From Streptomyces sp. NBC_01471 (GTDB taxonomy: Bacteria; Actinomycetota; Actinomycetes; Streptomycetales; Streptomycetaceae), in assembly GCF_041438865.1 (NCBI RefSeq), contig NZ_CP109450.1:1550001-1614000 (forward strand): a stretch of DNA of 64,000 nt, in the 5' to 3' direction. The translations under genes were made by a program, and so were the position numbers. The notes under the pieces are model-generated. The model was not told the DNA's origin and did no database searches. It worked only from the letters and a program-made list of their open reading frames with translations. Of the stretch, positions 44,838 to 53,695 are shown piece by piece (the first letter of the stretch is position 1; every line of letters begins with the position of its first letter).

Positions 44838-45977
44838 TCAGCCGACGGCCGGTACCGGCTGCGGCGGGGGCGGGCCCACATAGCGGGCCGCCGGGCGGAT
44901 GATCTTGGAGTCCGCCGCCTGCTCCAGGATGTTGGCGCTCCAGCCGATCACCCGCGCCACGCAGAAGGTCGGTGTGAACATCTCCCGCGGCAGCCCGCAC
45001 TGCTCCATGACGACCCCCGCGTAGAACTCGACGTTGGTGTGCAGTTCACGGCCGGGTTTGAGTTCGGCGAGCAGCATCTCCACGCGCTCCTCGACCTGGA
45101 CGGCGAAGTCGACGAGGGGTCCGCCGAACCCCTGGGCGATCTCCCGCAGCATCCGCGAGCGCGGGTCCTCGGTGCGGTAGACGGGGTGCCCGAAGCCCAT
45201 GATCCGGTCGCCGGCCAGCACCCTCTCCCGTATCCACGGGTCGATGCGGTCCGGTGTGCCGATCGCGTCGAGGGTGTCCAGCGCCCGGCTCGGCGCTCCG
45301 CCGTGGAGCGGCCCGGAGAGGGCGCCGACCGCACCGACCAGGCAGGCCGCCACATCGGCGCCGGTGGAGGCGATGACGCGGGCGGTGAAGGTGGAGGCGT
45401 TGAAGCCGTGGTCGACGGTGGAGACCAGGTACTGCTCGACGGCGCGCGCCCGGTCCGGGTCCGGCTCCGAACCAGTGATCATGTAGAGGTAGTTGGCCGC
45501 TGCGGGCAGGTCGTCGCGCGGCTCGACGGGCTCCAGGCCCCGGCCGGTCCGGTACAGCGCGGCCAGCAGCGTCGGCACGACCGCACAGGCGGCGAGGGTG
45601 TCGGCGACCCGGCGGTCCGTACCGATGTCGTAGACCGGCCGGAAGCCGGACTCGGCGCCGAGCAGGGAGAGCGCGGTCCGCAGCCCGGCGAGCGGGCCCG
45701 ATCCGGCCCGGGCGAGGGCGGGCAGCACGTCCCGGACTCCGTCGGGCAGCCTGCGCAGCGTGGCGGTCCGGGCGGTGAAGGCCTCGCGCCGGGCTGCGTC
45801 CGGGAGTTCGCCGTGGACCATCAGGTACCAGACGTCCTCGAAGGTACGGAGCCGGGCGAGGTCGACCGCCGAGTACTGCCGGTAGTGGTAGAAGCCCTCG
45901 CGGCCCCGCACGTCCCCCAGTTCGGTGTCCGTGACGACGACGCCCGCGAGCCCTCGTGGGGCGGTGATGGTGGACAT
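44838..45977 (-). CDS. Citrate synthase family protein (CitA-like)
   Basis: 379 residues, type-II dimeric citrate synthase fold. Active-site histidines are in GPLHGGAPS and GFGHPVYRTED; the catalytic aspartate position in the NVD motif is glutamate (TNVEFYAG), as I recall for mycobacterial CitA-type enzymes. Arginines for the substrate carboxylates are present (CVARVIGW and the C-terminal RPAARYVG). It probably condenses oxaloacetate with acetyl-CoA or propionyl-CoA. It diverges from the HTH-containing paralogue across a 132-base promoter region. Confidence 0.88.
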   Translation of the reverse strand: MSTITAPRGLAGVVVTDTELGDVRGREGFYHYRQYSAVDLARLRTFEDVWYLMVHGELPDAARREAFTARTATLRRLPDGVRDVLPALARAGSGPLAGLRTALSLLGAESGFRPVYDIGTDRRVADTLAACAVVPTLLAALYRTGRGLEPVEPRDDLPAAANYLYMITGSEPDPDRARAVEQYLVSTVDHGFNASTFTARVIASTGADVAACLVGAVGALSGPLHGGAPSRALDTLDAIGTPDRIDPWIRERVLAGDRIMGFGHPVYRTEDPRSRMLREIAQGFGGPLVDFAVQVEERVEMLLAELKPGRELHTNVEFYAGVVMEQCGLPREMFTPTFCVARVIGWSANILEQAADSKIIRPAARYVGPPPPQPVPAVG

Positions 45978-46035
45978 GGCTGTCTCCTTGGTCGAATGCG
46001 CCTCGTCAGGTGTGCCTCGTGACGCGTTCCCTCTT

Positions 46036-46098
46036 CATTGATTCGACTGTCCATGATTGACTTGAATCCTGTCAATGTTGATTGAATCAATGTAGATA
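46036..46098. promoter_or_regulatory. AT-rich palindromic control region between two citrate synthase genes
   Basis: Visible elements: CATTGATTC at 46036-46044 with its exact inverse GAATCAATG at 46084-46092; the 13-base palindrome TTGATTGAATCAA at 46078-46090; and ATTGAC/GTCAAT at 46056-46076. The palindrome directly precedes a -10-like TAGATA (46093-46098) just upstream of the plus-strand gene. It is far more A/T-rich than the surrounding DNA and looks like an operator. Confidence 0.7.
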
Positions 46099-46109
46099 CG
46101 GTGAACCAC

Positions 46110-47390
46110 ATGAGCGATCAACCAGCGGCAGCGGAACCCCGGCGGCTGACCACCAGGGAGGCGGCCGACCGGCTCGGGGTGAAGCCCGAGACCGTGTACG
46201 CGTACGTCAGCCGCGGCCAGCTCGGCAGCCGCCGCGCACCGGGCGGCCGGGGCAGCACCTTCGACGCCGCCGAGGTCGAGGCGCTGGCCGCACGCGGCAC
46301 ACGCCGGGAGCCCCAGCCCTCCGGCGGCGACCTCGCCTTCCGCACCGGCGTGACGCTGATCGACCCGGACACCGACCGCTACTACTTCCGGGGGGTGGAC
46401 GCGACCGAACTCGCCGGGCGGTACGGCTACGAGGAGGTGGCGGAATGGCTGTGGACCGGAACGCTCCGCCCCGGGGTGCTGTTCAGCGCTCCCCACGAGG
46501 CGCTGGCGGCCGGGCAGCGCGCGGTCGGGGCGCTGCCCGCGCACAGCACGGTGATGGACCGGCTGCGGGCGGCAGCCGTCGCCGCGTCGGCGGCCGATCC
46601 GCTGCGTTTCGATCTCTCGCCGGACGCCGTGCTGGGGACGGCACGCGCCCTGATCCCCACATTGGTGGGCTCACTCCCGGTGGAAGGCGCACGGGACCCG
46701 GAGGGCGCGGCCGGGGAGGGCGAAGGGCTGGTGCCCCGGTTCTGGCGCCGGCTCACCCCGCACGGACCTGACGACGCGTCACTCAGGGTGCTGGAAGCGG
46801 CACTTGTGCTGCTCATCGACCACGATCTGGCGGCTTCCACACTGGCCACGCGGGTCGCGGCATCAGCCCGTGCCCATCCCTACGCCGTCGTCTCCGCCGG
46901 GCTCGGCGCGCTGGAGGGCCCCCTGCACGGCGCGGCCAGCGGACTGGCCCACCGGATGCTCGCGGACGTACTGGAGCGGGGCGGGGCGGCCCCGGTCGTC
47001 GCCGACCATCTGCGGGCCGGACGACGGGTACCGGGGCTCGGCCACCGGCTGTACCGGGGCGAGGACCCCCGGGCGGCGGCGCTGTTCGCGCTGCTCGACC
47101 GGGTCCCGGCGGCCGGTCCCGCGCTCGCCGCGGCCCGCGACGTGGTGACGACGACGGCCCGCCACACCGAGCTGCACGCCAATGTCGATCTGGCGCTCGC
47201 CGTGCTCTCCGTGGCGTCGGGGATGCGCGCCGAGGCGGGCGAAGCGCTGTTCGCCGTGGCGAGGACCGCGGGCTGGATCGCCCATGCGCTGGAGGAGTAC
47301 GCGGAACGGCCGCTCCGGCTGCGCCCGAGCGGCCAGTACAACGGGCCACGCCCGCCGCAGGCGCTGCCCCTGCCACCGCCCCTTCCCTGA
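46110..47390 (+). CDS. Citrate synthase family protein with N-terminal helix-turn-helix
   Basis: 426 residues. Residues 12-60 form an excisionase/MerR-like DNA-binding helix-turn-helix (RLTTREAADRLGVKPETVYA, then YVSRGQLGSRR). The rest is a citrate synthase fold with the active-site residues GPLHGAAS, GLGHRLYRGED and NVDLALAV (Asp retained), and C-terminal RPSGQYNGP. A proline-rich tail ends the protein. This suggests a metabolic enzyme or enzyme-derived sensor that regulates DNA. ATG 46110 is favoured (TAGATA 11 bases upstream); GTG 46101 is an alternative. Confidence 0.85.
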   Translation: MSDQPAAAEPRRLTTREAADRLGVKPETVYAYVSRGQLGSRRAPGGRGSTFDAAEVEALAARGTRREPQPSGGDLAFRTGVTLIDPDTDRYYFRGVDATELAGRYGYEEVAEWLWTGTLRPGVLFSAPHEALAAGQRAVGALPAHSTVMDRLRAAAVAASAADPLRFDLSPDAVLGTARALIPTLVGSLPVEGARDPEGAAGEGEGLVPRFWRRLTPHGPDDASLRVLEAALVLLIDHDLAASTLATRVAASARAHPYAVVSAGLGALEGPLHGAASGLAHRMLADVLERGGAAPVVADHLRAGRRVPGLGHRLYRGEDPRAAALFALLDRVPAAGPALAAARDVVTTTARHTELHANVDLALAVLSVASGMRAEAGEALFAVARTAGWIAHALEEYAERPLRLRPSGQYNGPRPPQALPLPPPLP

Positions 47391-47412
47391 GACTGCCCGG
47401 AGACGGGAAGGG
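47380..47412. terminator. Weak bidirectional terminator
   Basis: 8-bp stem CCCTTCCC/GGGAAGGG with a 17-base loop, overlapping the stop of the HTH-citrate synthase gene and facing the GH13 gene. Confidence 0.4.
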
Positions 47413-47421
47413 CGAGCGGCG

Positions 47422-49011
47422 TCAGGCCCGCAGCCAGACCGCCGTGTCCTGCGGCAGGCGCCCTCCCCCGTCCAGAGGACCGCTGCTGAGCAGGGTGTGC
47501 GAGTGCCCGGGGAGCACGGCGGGCTCCCCGGCCAGGTTGACGACACAGATCAGTCCTTCGGACCGGGCGAAGGCCAGGACGCCGTCGGCCGCGGGCAGCC
47601 ACGTCAGCGGCCCGTCCCCGAATCCGGCCTCCGTCCGGCGCAGACCGAGCGCGGCCCGGTACAGCGAGAGCATCGAATCCGGTTCCTCCGCCTGGAGTTC
47701 GGCCGCGTAGCCGGTCCAGCCGTCCGGCTGCGGGAGCCAGGGCTCGACGGCGGGCGGTTCGGCCGACCAGGGCAGCGGCACCCGGCAGCCGTCGCGGCCC
47801 GGGTCGGTGCCGCCGGAGCGGAAGTGCATCGGATCCTGGATCCGGTGCAACGGGATCTCCACCTCGGGCAGCCCCAGTTCCTCGCCCTGGTAGAGGTAGA
47901 CCGATCCGGGCAGCGCCAGCGAGAGCAGTGCCGCAGCACGGGCTCTGCGGGTCCCGAGGCCGAGGTCGGTCGGGGTGCCGAAGACCTTGGCCGCGAAGTC
48001 GAAGCCGGTCTCCCGGCGGCCGTAGCGGGTGACCGTCCGCGTCACGTCGTGATTGCACAGCACCCAGGTCGCCGGGGCCCCGACCGGGGCGTGCTCCGCC
48101 AGGGTCTCCTCGACCGCCGTACGCAACCGGGCGGCGTCCCACGGGCAGCTCAGGAAGTTGAAGTTGAAGGCTGTGTGCAGCTCGTCCGGGCGCAGATAGC
48201 GTGCGAACCGTTCCGAGTCCGGCAGCCAGACCTCGCCGACGAAGACACCGTCGTACTCGTCGGCGACGGCCCGCCACGAGCGGTAGATGTCATGGATCTC
48301 GTCCTGGTCGATGTAGGGGTGCGGATCGCGCCCCTCGACGAAGTCGGGCAGCCCGTCCGCCTTCGTGAGCAGCGCGGCCGAGTCGATCCGTACGCCCGCG
48401 ACCCCCCGCTCGAACCAGAAGCGCAGCACGTTCTCGTGCTCCTCGCGCACCACGGGGTGGGCCCAGTTGAGGTCGGGCTGCTCGGGGGCGAAGAGATGGA
48501 GGTACCACTCGCCGTCGTCCACCCGGGTCCAGGTGGACCCGGCGAACTGGGACGGCCAGTCGTTGGGGGCGAGTTCGCCGTGCTCCCCCCGCCCCGGGCG
48601 GAAGTGGAAGAGCTCGCGCTCCGGGCTGCCGGGACCGGCGGCGAGTGCGGCCCTGAACCAGGCGTGCTGGTCGGACACATGGTTGGGGACGATGTCGACA
48701 ATGGTGCGGATGCCCAGCTCACGCGCTTCGGCGATGAGCTTCTCGGCCTCGCCGAGGGTGCCGAACGCCGGGTCGATACTGCGGTAGTCGGCCACGTCGT
48801 AGCCGCCGTCCGCGAGCGGCGAGAGATACCAGGGTGTGAACCAGAGTGCGTCGACGCCCAGTTCGACGAGGTACGGCAGTCTGCTGCGCACACCCGCCAG
48901 ATCACCGGTTCCGTCACCGTCCGCGTCGGCGAAACTGCGTACGTACACCTGGTAGATGGCAGCGGAGCGCCACCAGTCATCAGCGGCCTCGGACGGAGGG
49001 ATGGCTGCCAC
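47422..49011 (-). CDS. GH13 alpha-glucosidase
   Basis: 529-residue cytosolic glycoside hydrolase family 13 protein. Conserved regions: DIVPNH (I), GVRIDSA with nucleophile Asp210 (II), GEVW with acid/base Glu260 (III) and NHDVTR with Asp322 (IV). It should hydrolyse maltose or oligoglucosides imported by the ABC proteins encoded upstream; the arrangement resembles malEFG-aglA of S. coelicolor. It is the last gene in the operon, 109 bases after the second permease gene. Confidence 0.9.
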   Translation of the reverse strand: MAAIPPSEAADDWWRSAAIYQVYVRSFADADGDGTGDLAGVRSRLPYLVELGVDALWFTPWYLSPLADGGYDVADYRSIDPAFGTLGEAEKLIAEARELGIRTIVDIVPNHVSDQHAWFRAALAAGPGSPERELFHFRPGRGEHGELAPNDWPSQFAGSTWTRVDDGEWYLHLFAPEQPDLNWAHPVVREEHENVLRFWFERGVAGVRIDSAALLTKADGLPDFVEGRDPHPYIDQDEIHDIYRSWRAVADEYDGVFVGEVWLPDSERFARYLRPDELHTAFNFNFLSCPWDAARLRTAVEETLAEHAPVGAPATWVLCNHDVTRTVTRYGRRETGFDFAAKVFGTPTDLGLGTRRARAAALLSLALPGSVYLYQGEELGLPEVEIPLHRIQDPMHFRSGGTDPGRDGCRVPLPWSAEPPAVEPWLPQPDGWTGYAAELQAEEPDSMLSLYRAALGLRRTEAGFGDGPLTWLPAADGVLAFARSEGLICVVNLAGEPAVLPGHSHTLLSSGPLDGGGRLPQDTAVWLRA

Positions 49012-49120
49012 GTGACGGTCCTTTCGGGCAGGTGGGACTCCGCCGCCGGCCCCGGGCAGCGGGGCGCCGGGACGGGGCCGGCGGCGGAGCGCAGAGGGAG
49101 AAGTGGTCCGGAGCCGGCGG

Positions 49121-49996
49121 TCAGCCCTTCAGGCTGCCCGCGGTCAGACCGCTCATGATGTTGCGCTGGAAGATCAGGAAGATGATCAGCGTCGGCGCCG
49201 AGGCCATGGCGAGTGCGGCGATGAGCCAGTTCTCGGGCACCCCCTGGGCCAGCGAGTAGATACCGACGTTGAGGGTCTGCTTGTTCGGGTCGGGCAGGGT
49301 GAGCATCGGCCAGAGGAAGTCCTTCCAGACGCCGACGATCGCGAAGATCGAGACAACTCCCAGGATGGGCCGGGAGATGGGCAGCACCACGGAGCGCAGC
49401 GTGCGCAGCGGTGAGGCCCCGTCGATGGAGGCCGCGTCGAGCAGTTCCCGCGGGATCGAGTCGAAGAACCGCTTCAGCAGGAAGATGTTGAAGGCGTTCG
49501 TCACGGAGGGCAGCCAGATCACCCAGGGCGAGTTGAGCAGGTTGCGCTGGAATACCGGCATGTCGAGCACGGTGAGGTACTGCGGTACGACGAGCACGGT
49601 GGCCGGGATCATCAGCGTCGCCAGCATCATTCCGAGGATGACCTTGCCGAGGACGGGCCGGAGCTTGGAGAGCGAATAGGCCGCGGCGACGTCGAGGACC
49701 AGCTGGAAGACGAGCGCCCCGAAGGCGTAGTAGAGCGTGTTGAGAAGCAGCTTGGACAGCTGCATCACGTGCCAGGCTTTGGAGTAGTTGTCCGGGTGGA
49801 GGCTCTTGGGGAAGGCGGTGGGCGGTGACTGGGCGATCTCCTGCGCGGTCTTCAGACCGCCGGTCACCATCCAGTAGAGCGGCCCGAGGAAGACCAGCGT
49901 GAAGAGGAGGAGGACCAGGGTGAGGACGCCCCAGTAGACGGCCTTTCCGCGGGGCCTGCCCAGTTGGGCGGGTGAGATCAGAGTGCGCTCTGCCAT
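49121..49996 (-). CDS. malG: Sugar ABC transporter permease (MalG type)
   Basis: 291 residues, six transmembrane segments. The EAA-type loop for contact with the ATPase is LLDAASIDGASPLRTLRSVV. It pairs with the MalF-type gene 16 bases upstream. The malG symbol rests on operon context with an alpha-glucosidase, not on a tested substrate. Confidence 0.83.
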   Translation of the reverse strand: MAERTLISPAQLGRPRGKAVYWGVLTLVLLLFTLVFLGPLYWMVTGGLKTAQEIAQSPPTAFPKSLHPDNYSKAWHVMQLSKLLLNTLYYAFGALVFQLVLDVAAAYSLSKLRPVLGKVILGMMLATLMIPATVLVVPQYLTVLDMPVFQRNLLNSPWVIWLPSVTNAFNIFLLKRFFDSIPRELLDAASIDGASPLRTLRSVVLPISRPILGVVSIFAIVGVWKDFLWPMLTLPDPNKQTLNVGIYSLAQGVPENWLIAALAMASAPTLIIFLIFQRNIMSGLTAGSLKG

Positions 49997-50012
49997 CGTC
50001 GTACTCCTGTCC

Positions 50013-50969
50013 CTAGCTTTCGCTGTCGCGGCTGAGCCGGACGTACGCGGCCGAGAATCCGGCGAGCAGTACGAGCAGGACCAGGCCGAGTGCGGCTGCG
50101 GCGCCGTAGTTGTTGAAGTTGAAGGCGTACTGGTAGATGAGGTAGACGACGGTCGTCGTCGAGCCCTCGGGTCCGGCGCCGTTGGTCAGCAGGAACGGTT
50201 CGGTGAAGACCTGCATCGTCGCGATGATCTGCATCAGCAGGAGCAGCGAGAGGATCAGCCGGGTCTGCGGGACGGTCACGTGCCAGATCTTCCGGAGGAT
50301 CCCGGCGCCGTCCAGCTCGGCCGCCTCGTACAGCTCGCCCGGGATGCCCTGTAGGGCGGCGAGGTAGATCAGCGTCGCACCGCCCATGTTCATCCAGGTC
50401 GAGGCGATGACCACGGAGAGCATCGAGGTGCTGGTGGACTGGAGCCACTGCTGTTCGGGCAGGTGCAGGAAGTGCAGGATGCCGTTGAAGAGCCCGTAGC
50501 CGGGGTCGTAGAAGTACTTGAAGAGCAGGACGGACGCGACCGGCGGCAGCATCACGGGGAGGTAGACCAGCAGCCGCAAGTACCCCTGTGCATGCCGGAA
50601 TTCATTGATCACGATCGCGATGACGAACGGCACGAGGAAGCCGAGCACCAGCGCCAGACCGGTGAAGAGCAGGGTGTTGCGCCAGGCCTGCCAGAAGGCC
50701 GGGTCGTGGAAGACGTAGTCCAGGTTGTCCAGTCCGACCCAGGTGGTCCTGCCTGCCGCGTTCTTCTGGAAGGCCAGGAGGAATTCCCGGACCATCGGAT
50801 ACCACGAGAAGAAGGCGAAGCAGAGCACGGCGCCGATCAGAAAGCCGTGTGCCGAGAGGTTGCGCCGCAGATTGCGGACGAGGATCTCGCGGCGGGCCAC
50901 CGGTGGCGGGCCGTCGTGCTGCGGCGGCTTCACCGGCATGCTGCTCGTGGACAGGGTGGGGGCCGACAT
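50013..50969 (-). CDS. malF: Sugar ABC transporter permease (MalF type)
   Basis: 318 residues; cytosolic N-terminus of about 40 residues then six transmembrane segments. EAA loop: LYEAAELDGAGILRKIWHV. It belongs to the CUT1 carbohydrate uptake permeases. It lies 83 bases after the binding-protein gene. The ATPase is not in the operon; in Streptomyces the shared ATPase MsiK normally serves such systems. Confidence 0.83.
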   Translation of the reverse strand: MSAPTLSTSSMPVKPPQHDGPPPVARREILVRNLRRNLSAHGFLIGAVLCFAFFSWYPMVREFLLAFQKNAAGRTTWVGLDNLDYVFHDPAFWQAWRNTLLFTGLALVLGFLVPFVIAIVINEFRHAQGYLRLLVYLPVMLPPVASVLLFKYFYDPGYGLFNGILHFLHLPEQQWLQSTSTSMLSVVIASTWMNMGGATLIYLAALQGIPGELYEAAELDGAGILRKIWHVTVPQTRLILSLLLLMQIIATMQVFTEPFLLTNGAGPEGSTTTVVYLIYQYAFNFNNYGAAAALGLVLLVLLAGFSAAYVRLSRDSES

Positions 50970-51052
50970 CGTCTCTCCTTGGCGCCGGTTCTCGGGCTGG
51001 GCGGGGCCGGGACCGCTCGGTCCCGGCCCGCACGGTGCTGTGGCCGGTCGCT

Positions 51053-52462
51053 CTAATTCGCCAGGACCTGGTTGACCTGCTGCTCAGCGGTGGAGAGCAG
51101 GGAGTCGACGTTGGCGTTCTTGTTGGTCAGCACTCCGGACATCGCGTTGTCCAGGACCTTGTAGATCTCCTGCGCCTTCGCCGGCTCGGCCTTGCCCTTG
51201 ACGGGGTTGTCCATGAAGGGCTTGAAGTTCTCCACCGGCATGGTCGCGTTGTCGGTCCGGGACCGGAGGTCCCCGGCCTTGGTGTCGCCGGTCCAGAAGT
51301 TCGGCTGCGGCAGACCGACCGGCAGTTTGTCGGACTTGGAGCGCGCCCAGTCGAACTGCCCCTTGCCGGGGGTGAGCGTCTTGAAGTTGATCCAGGCGAT
51401 GGCCGCCTTGATCTTGTCCGGGGAACTGCCCTGCTTGATCATGTAGTCGTTGCCGCCGAACAGTGTGGCCCGCCCGCCGGGGATCGGCCCCATGCCGTAG
51501 TCCTCGTACTTGGCACCGAGCTGCTGGACCATGTACGTGAGGTCGTCGGGGGCCGCGAGGAACATCCCGAGCTTGTCGGTGGAGATCTGCTTCTGCAGAT
51601 CGCCCCACTTGAGCAGCTGGGTCTTGCCCATGCTGTCGTCGTCCCAGCGCATGGCCTTGAGGTTCGTCAGCACCTGCTTGCCGATGGCGTCGTTGAAGGC
51701 GGCCTTCTTGCCGTCCGGGCTGACGACGTCGCCGCCGAGGCCGTACATCTCCGCGGTGAAGTGCCAGCCACCCTGGTTGGTCGCGCTGTAGTCGCCGTAG
51801 CCCGCGACGCCGTTGCCGAGACCGGCGATGGCCTTGGCGTCCTTGCGGACCTCCGCCCAGGTCGTCGGCGGCTTGTCCGGGTCGAGCCCGGCCTGCTTGA
51901 AGAGCTTGCGGTTGATCATCAAGCCCATCGTGTAGTTGCTGGTGGGCAGGCCGTAGGTCTTGCCGTCCTTCTTCAGGACGTTCATGACATCCGGGTCGAT
52001 ACTGCCGAGCGCGGGAACCGTCTTCGCGTTCACATACGCCGAGATGTCGGCGGCGCCGCCGTTGTCCAGCACCTGCTGGAGGTCGGTGAAGTAGGTGTAG
52101 AACACGTCCGGCTGCGACTTCCCCTTGAGCGCGGCGGTGAAGCGCGTGGGCTCCTCGCACTGGCCCGGCGTGGACTTGCCGTCGATCGTGACGTTCGGGT
52201 ACTGCTTGTTGAACGTCTTGATGTCCTCCTTCCACTCGCGCAGCTCGGCCGCCTTCGCCGCCGGCGGCATGCAGTCCATGGTCAGCGTGACCTTGGTCTT
52301 CGGGTCGAGTGGAGCGGACGGATCCGAACTGCCGCCACCTGATCCCTCGTTGCTGTCGCTGCTGCTGGTACCGCAGGCGGCCAGTGCGGTCAGGGCGAGC
52401 GCGGAGACAAGGGCAGCCGCCGCGGTACGGCGGCGGGTCGGGCGGAACCAGGTGCTTCTCAT
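51053..52462 (-). CDS. malE: Sugar ABC transporter substrate-binding lipoprotein
   Basis: 469 residues. Lipoprotein signal peptide with lipobox LAAC (Cys30), preceded by an RPTRRRT basic stretch. The mature part is a family-1 extracellular sugar-binding protein, with a Ser/Gly-rich linker first. AAGGGGA lies eight bases before ATG 52462. The binding of maltose/oligoglucosides is inferred from the GH13 gene downstream. Confidence 0.85.
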   Translation of the reverse strand: MRSTWFRPTRRRTAAAALVSALALTALAACGTSSSDSNEGSGGGSSDPSAPLDPKTKVTLTMDCMPPAAKAAELREWKEDIKTFNKQYPNVTIDGKSTPGQCEEPTRFTAALKGKSQPDVFYTYFTDLQQVLDNGGAADISAYVNAKTVPALGSIDPDVMNVLKKDGKTYGLPTSNYTMGLMINRKLFKQAGLDPDKPPTTWAEVRKDAKAIAGLGNGVAGYGDYSATNQGGWHFTAEMYGLGGDVVSPDGKKAAFNDAIGKQVLTNLKAMRWDDDSMGKTQLLKWGDLQKQISTDKLGMFLAAPDDLTYMVQQLGAKYEDYGMGPIPGGRATLFGGNDYMIKQGSSPDKIKAAIAWINFKTLTPGKGQFDWARSKSDKLPVGLPQPNFWTGDTKAGDLRSRTDNATMPVENFKPFMDNPVKGKAEPAKAQEIYKVLDNAMSGVLTNKNANVDSLLSTAEQQVNQVLAN

Positions 52463-52521
52463 CGGTGGTCCCCTTGTGGGCAAGAGCGCTGGAAGCCCAC
52501 AGCTGCGTCGCTGTGTGGCGG

Positions 52522-52577
52522 CGCAAACTCAACCACCGACCACAGCGCTTCGCAAGATGTCGTGCAGATTCCGCAAA
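52522..52577 (-). promoter_or_regulatory. CGCAA-type operator motifs upstream of the binding-protein gene
   Basis: CGCAAA at 52522 and 52572 and CGCAAG at 52551 (plus strand; TTTGCG/CTTGCG on the coding strand). The same hexamers occur upstream of the LacI gene. Streptomyces MalR sites are built from similar CTTGCAG repeats, so this is a likely LacI-family binding region. Confidence 0.55.
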
Positions 52578-52587
52578 TTTTTGACAG

Positions 52588-53607
52588 CTAGCGCGCCCCG
52601 CCGCGCGACACCTGCGCCGTCGACCCGCGCACCACCAGCTCGGGCTCGAAGAGCAGCTCGTCCGAGGGGGCCGTACGGCCCCCGATCTGCACCGACAGCA
52701 GCTCCACCGCGGCGCGTCCCATCGCCTCGATGGGCTGGCGGACCGTGGTCAGGGGCGGTTCCGTGCAGTTCATGAAGGCCGAGTCGTCATAGCCGACGAT
52801 CGAGATGTCCCCGGGCACCGAGAGTCCCCGGCGGCGGGCGGCACGCACCGCGCCGAGCGCGAGCGGGTCGCTGGCGCAGATGACTCCGGTGACGCCCTGG
52901 TCCAGCAGTCTGGTCGCCGCGGCCTGGCCGCCCTCCAGCGAGAACATCGCCCGCACGACGCGCTCGTCGGGCAGTTCGGCGCCGAGCTCCGCCGCGATCA
53001 CCCGGGCCGCGTCCAGCTTGCGCATCGACGGAACGTGGTCGCCCGGTCCGAGCACCAGGCCGATCCGCTCGTGCCCGAGGGACGCCAGATGGCGCCAGGC
53101 CTGGCCCAGGGCGACCGCGTCGTCGCAGGAGACACCGGGAAAGCCGAGGTGCGCGATGGCCGCGTTGATCAGGACGACCGGAATCCTACGGTCCGCGAGC
53201 ACCTTGTAGTGGTCGTGCGGGGCGTCGAGCTGAGCGTAGAGACCGCCCGCGAAAACCACCCCGGACACCTGCTGCTCCAGCAGGAGTTCGACGTAGTCGG
53301 CCTCGGAGACCCCGCCCTTGGTCTGGGTGCAGAGCACGGGTGTCAGGCCCTGCTGCGCGAGAGCGCCGCCGACCACTTCGGCGAAGGCCGGGAAGATGGG
53401 ATTCTGGAGTTCCGGGAGCACCAGGCCCACCAGCCGGGCCCGTTCGCCGCGCAGCTGGGTCGGACGTTCGTACCCCAGCACGTCGAGCGCGGACAGGACA
53501 GCCTGGCGCGTGGCCTCCGAGACGCCGGGCCTGCCATTGAGTACCCGGCTGACCGTGGCCTCGCTGACCCCAACCTTCTGTGCCACCTGTGCAAGTCGTC
53601 GCGTCAT
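52588..53607 (-). CDS. LacI family repressor of the alpha-glucoside operon
   Basis: 339 residues. N-terminal LacI headpiece (LAQVAQKVGVSEATVSRVLN, hinge to LGYERP) and a periplasmic-binding-protein-like effector domain (SDPLALGAVRAARRRGLSVP). It probably represses the ABC/GH13 operon downstream on the same strand and itself. TAATCT lies seven bases before ATG 53607 with no Shine-Dalgarno, consistent with a leaderless transcript. MalR is the obvious analogue, but the sequence differs from the S. coelicolor MalR I recall. Confidence 0.85.
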   Translation of the reverse strand: MTRRLAQVAQKVGVSEATVSRVLNGRPGVSEATRQAVLSALDVLGYERPTQLRGERARLVGLVLPELQNPIFPAFAEVVGGALAQQGLTPVLCTQTKGGVSEADYVELLLEQQVSGVVFAGGLYAQLDAPHDHYKVLADRRIPVVLINAAIAHLGFPGVSCDDAVALGQAWRHLASLGHERIGLVLGPGDHVPSMRKLDAARVIAAELGAELPDERVVRAMFSLEGGQAAATRLLDQGVTGVICASDPLALGAVRAARRRGLSVPGDISIVGYDDSAFMNCTEPPLTTVRQPIEAMGRAAVELLSVQIGGRTAPSDELLFEPELVVRGSTAQVSRGGAR

Positions 53608-53610
53608 GCG

Positions 53611-53645
53611 CGCAAGATTAGCGCAAAGCCCGCAAGTGGTTTGCG
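53611..53645 (-). promoter_or_regulatory. CGCAA-type operator motifs upstream of the LacI gene
   Basis: CGCAAG at 53611 and 53631, CGCAAA at 53622 and an inverted TTGCG at 53641, overlapping the presumed promoter of the LacI gene. They match motifs ahead of the binding-protein gene and imply autoregulation. Confidence 0.55.
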
Positions 53646-53695
53646 TACTGTGGGGAACTTCCGGCAGCTCCTCCGGCCCTCTACCGTTCTGCCAC

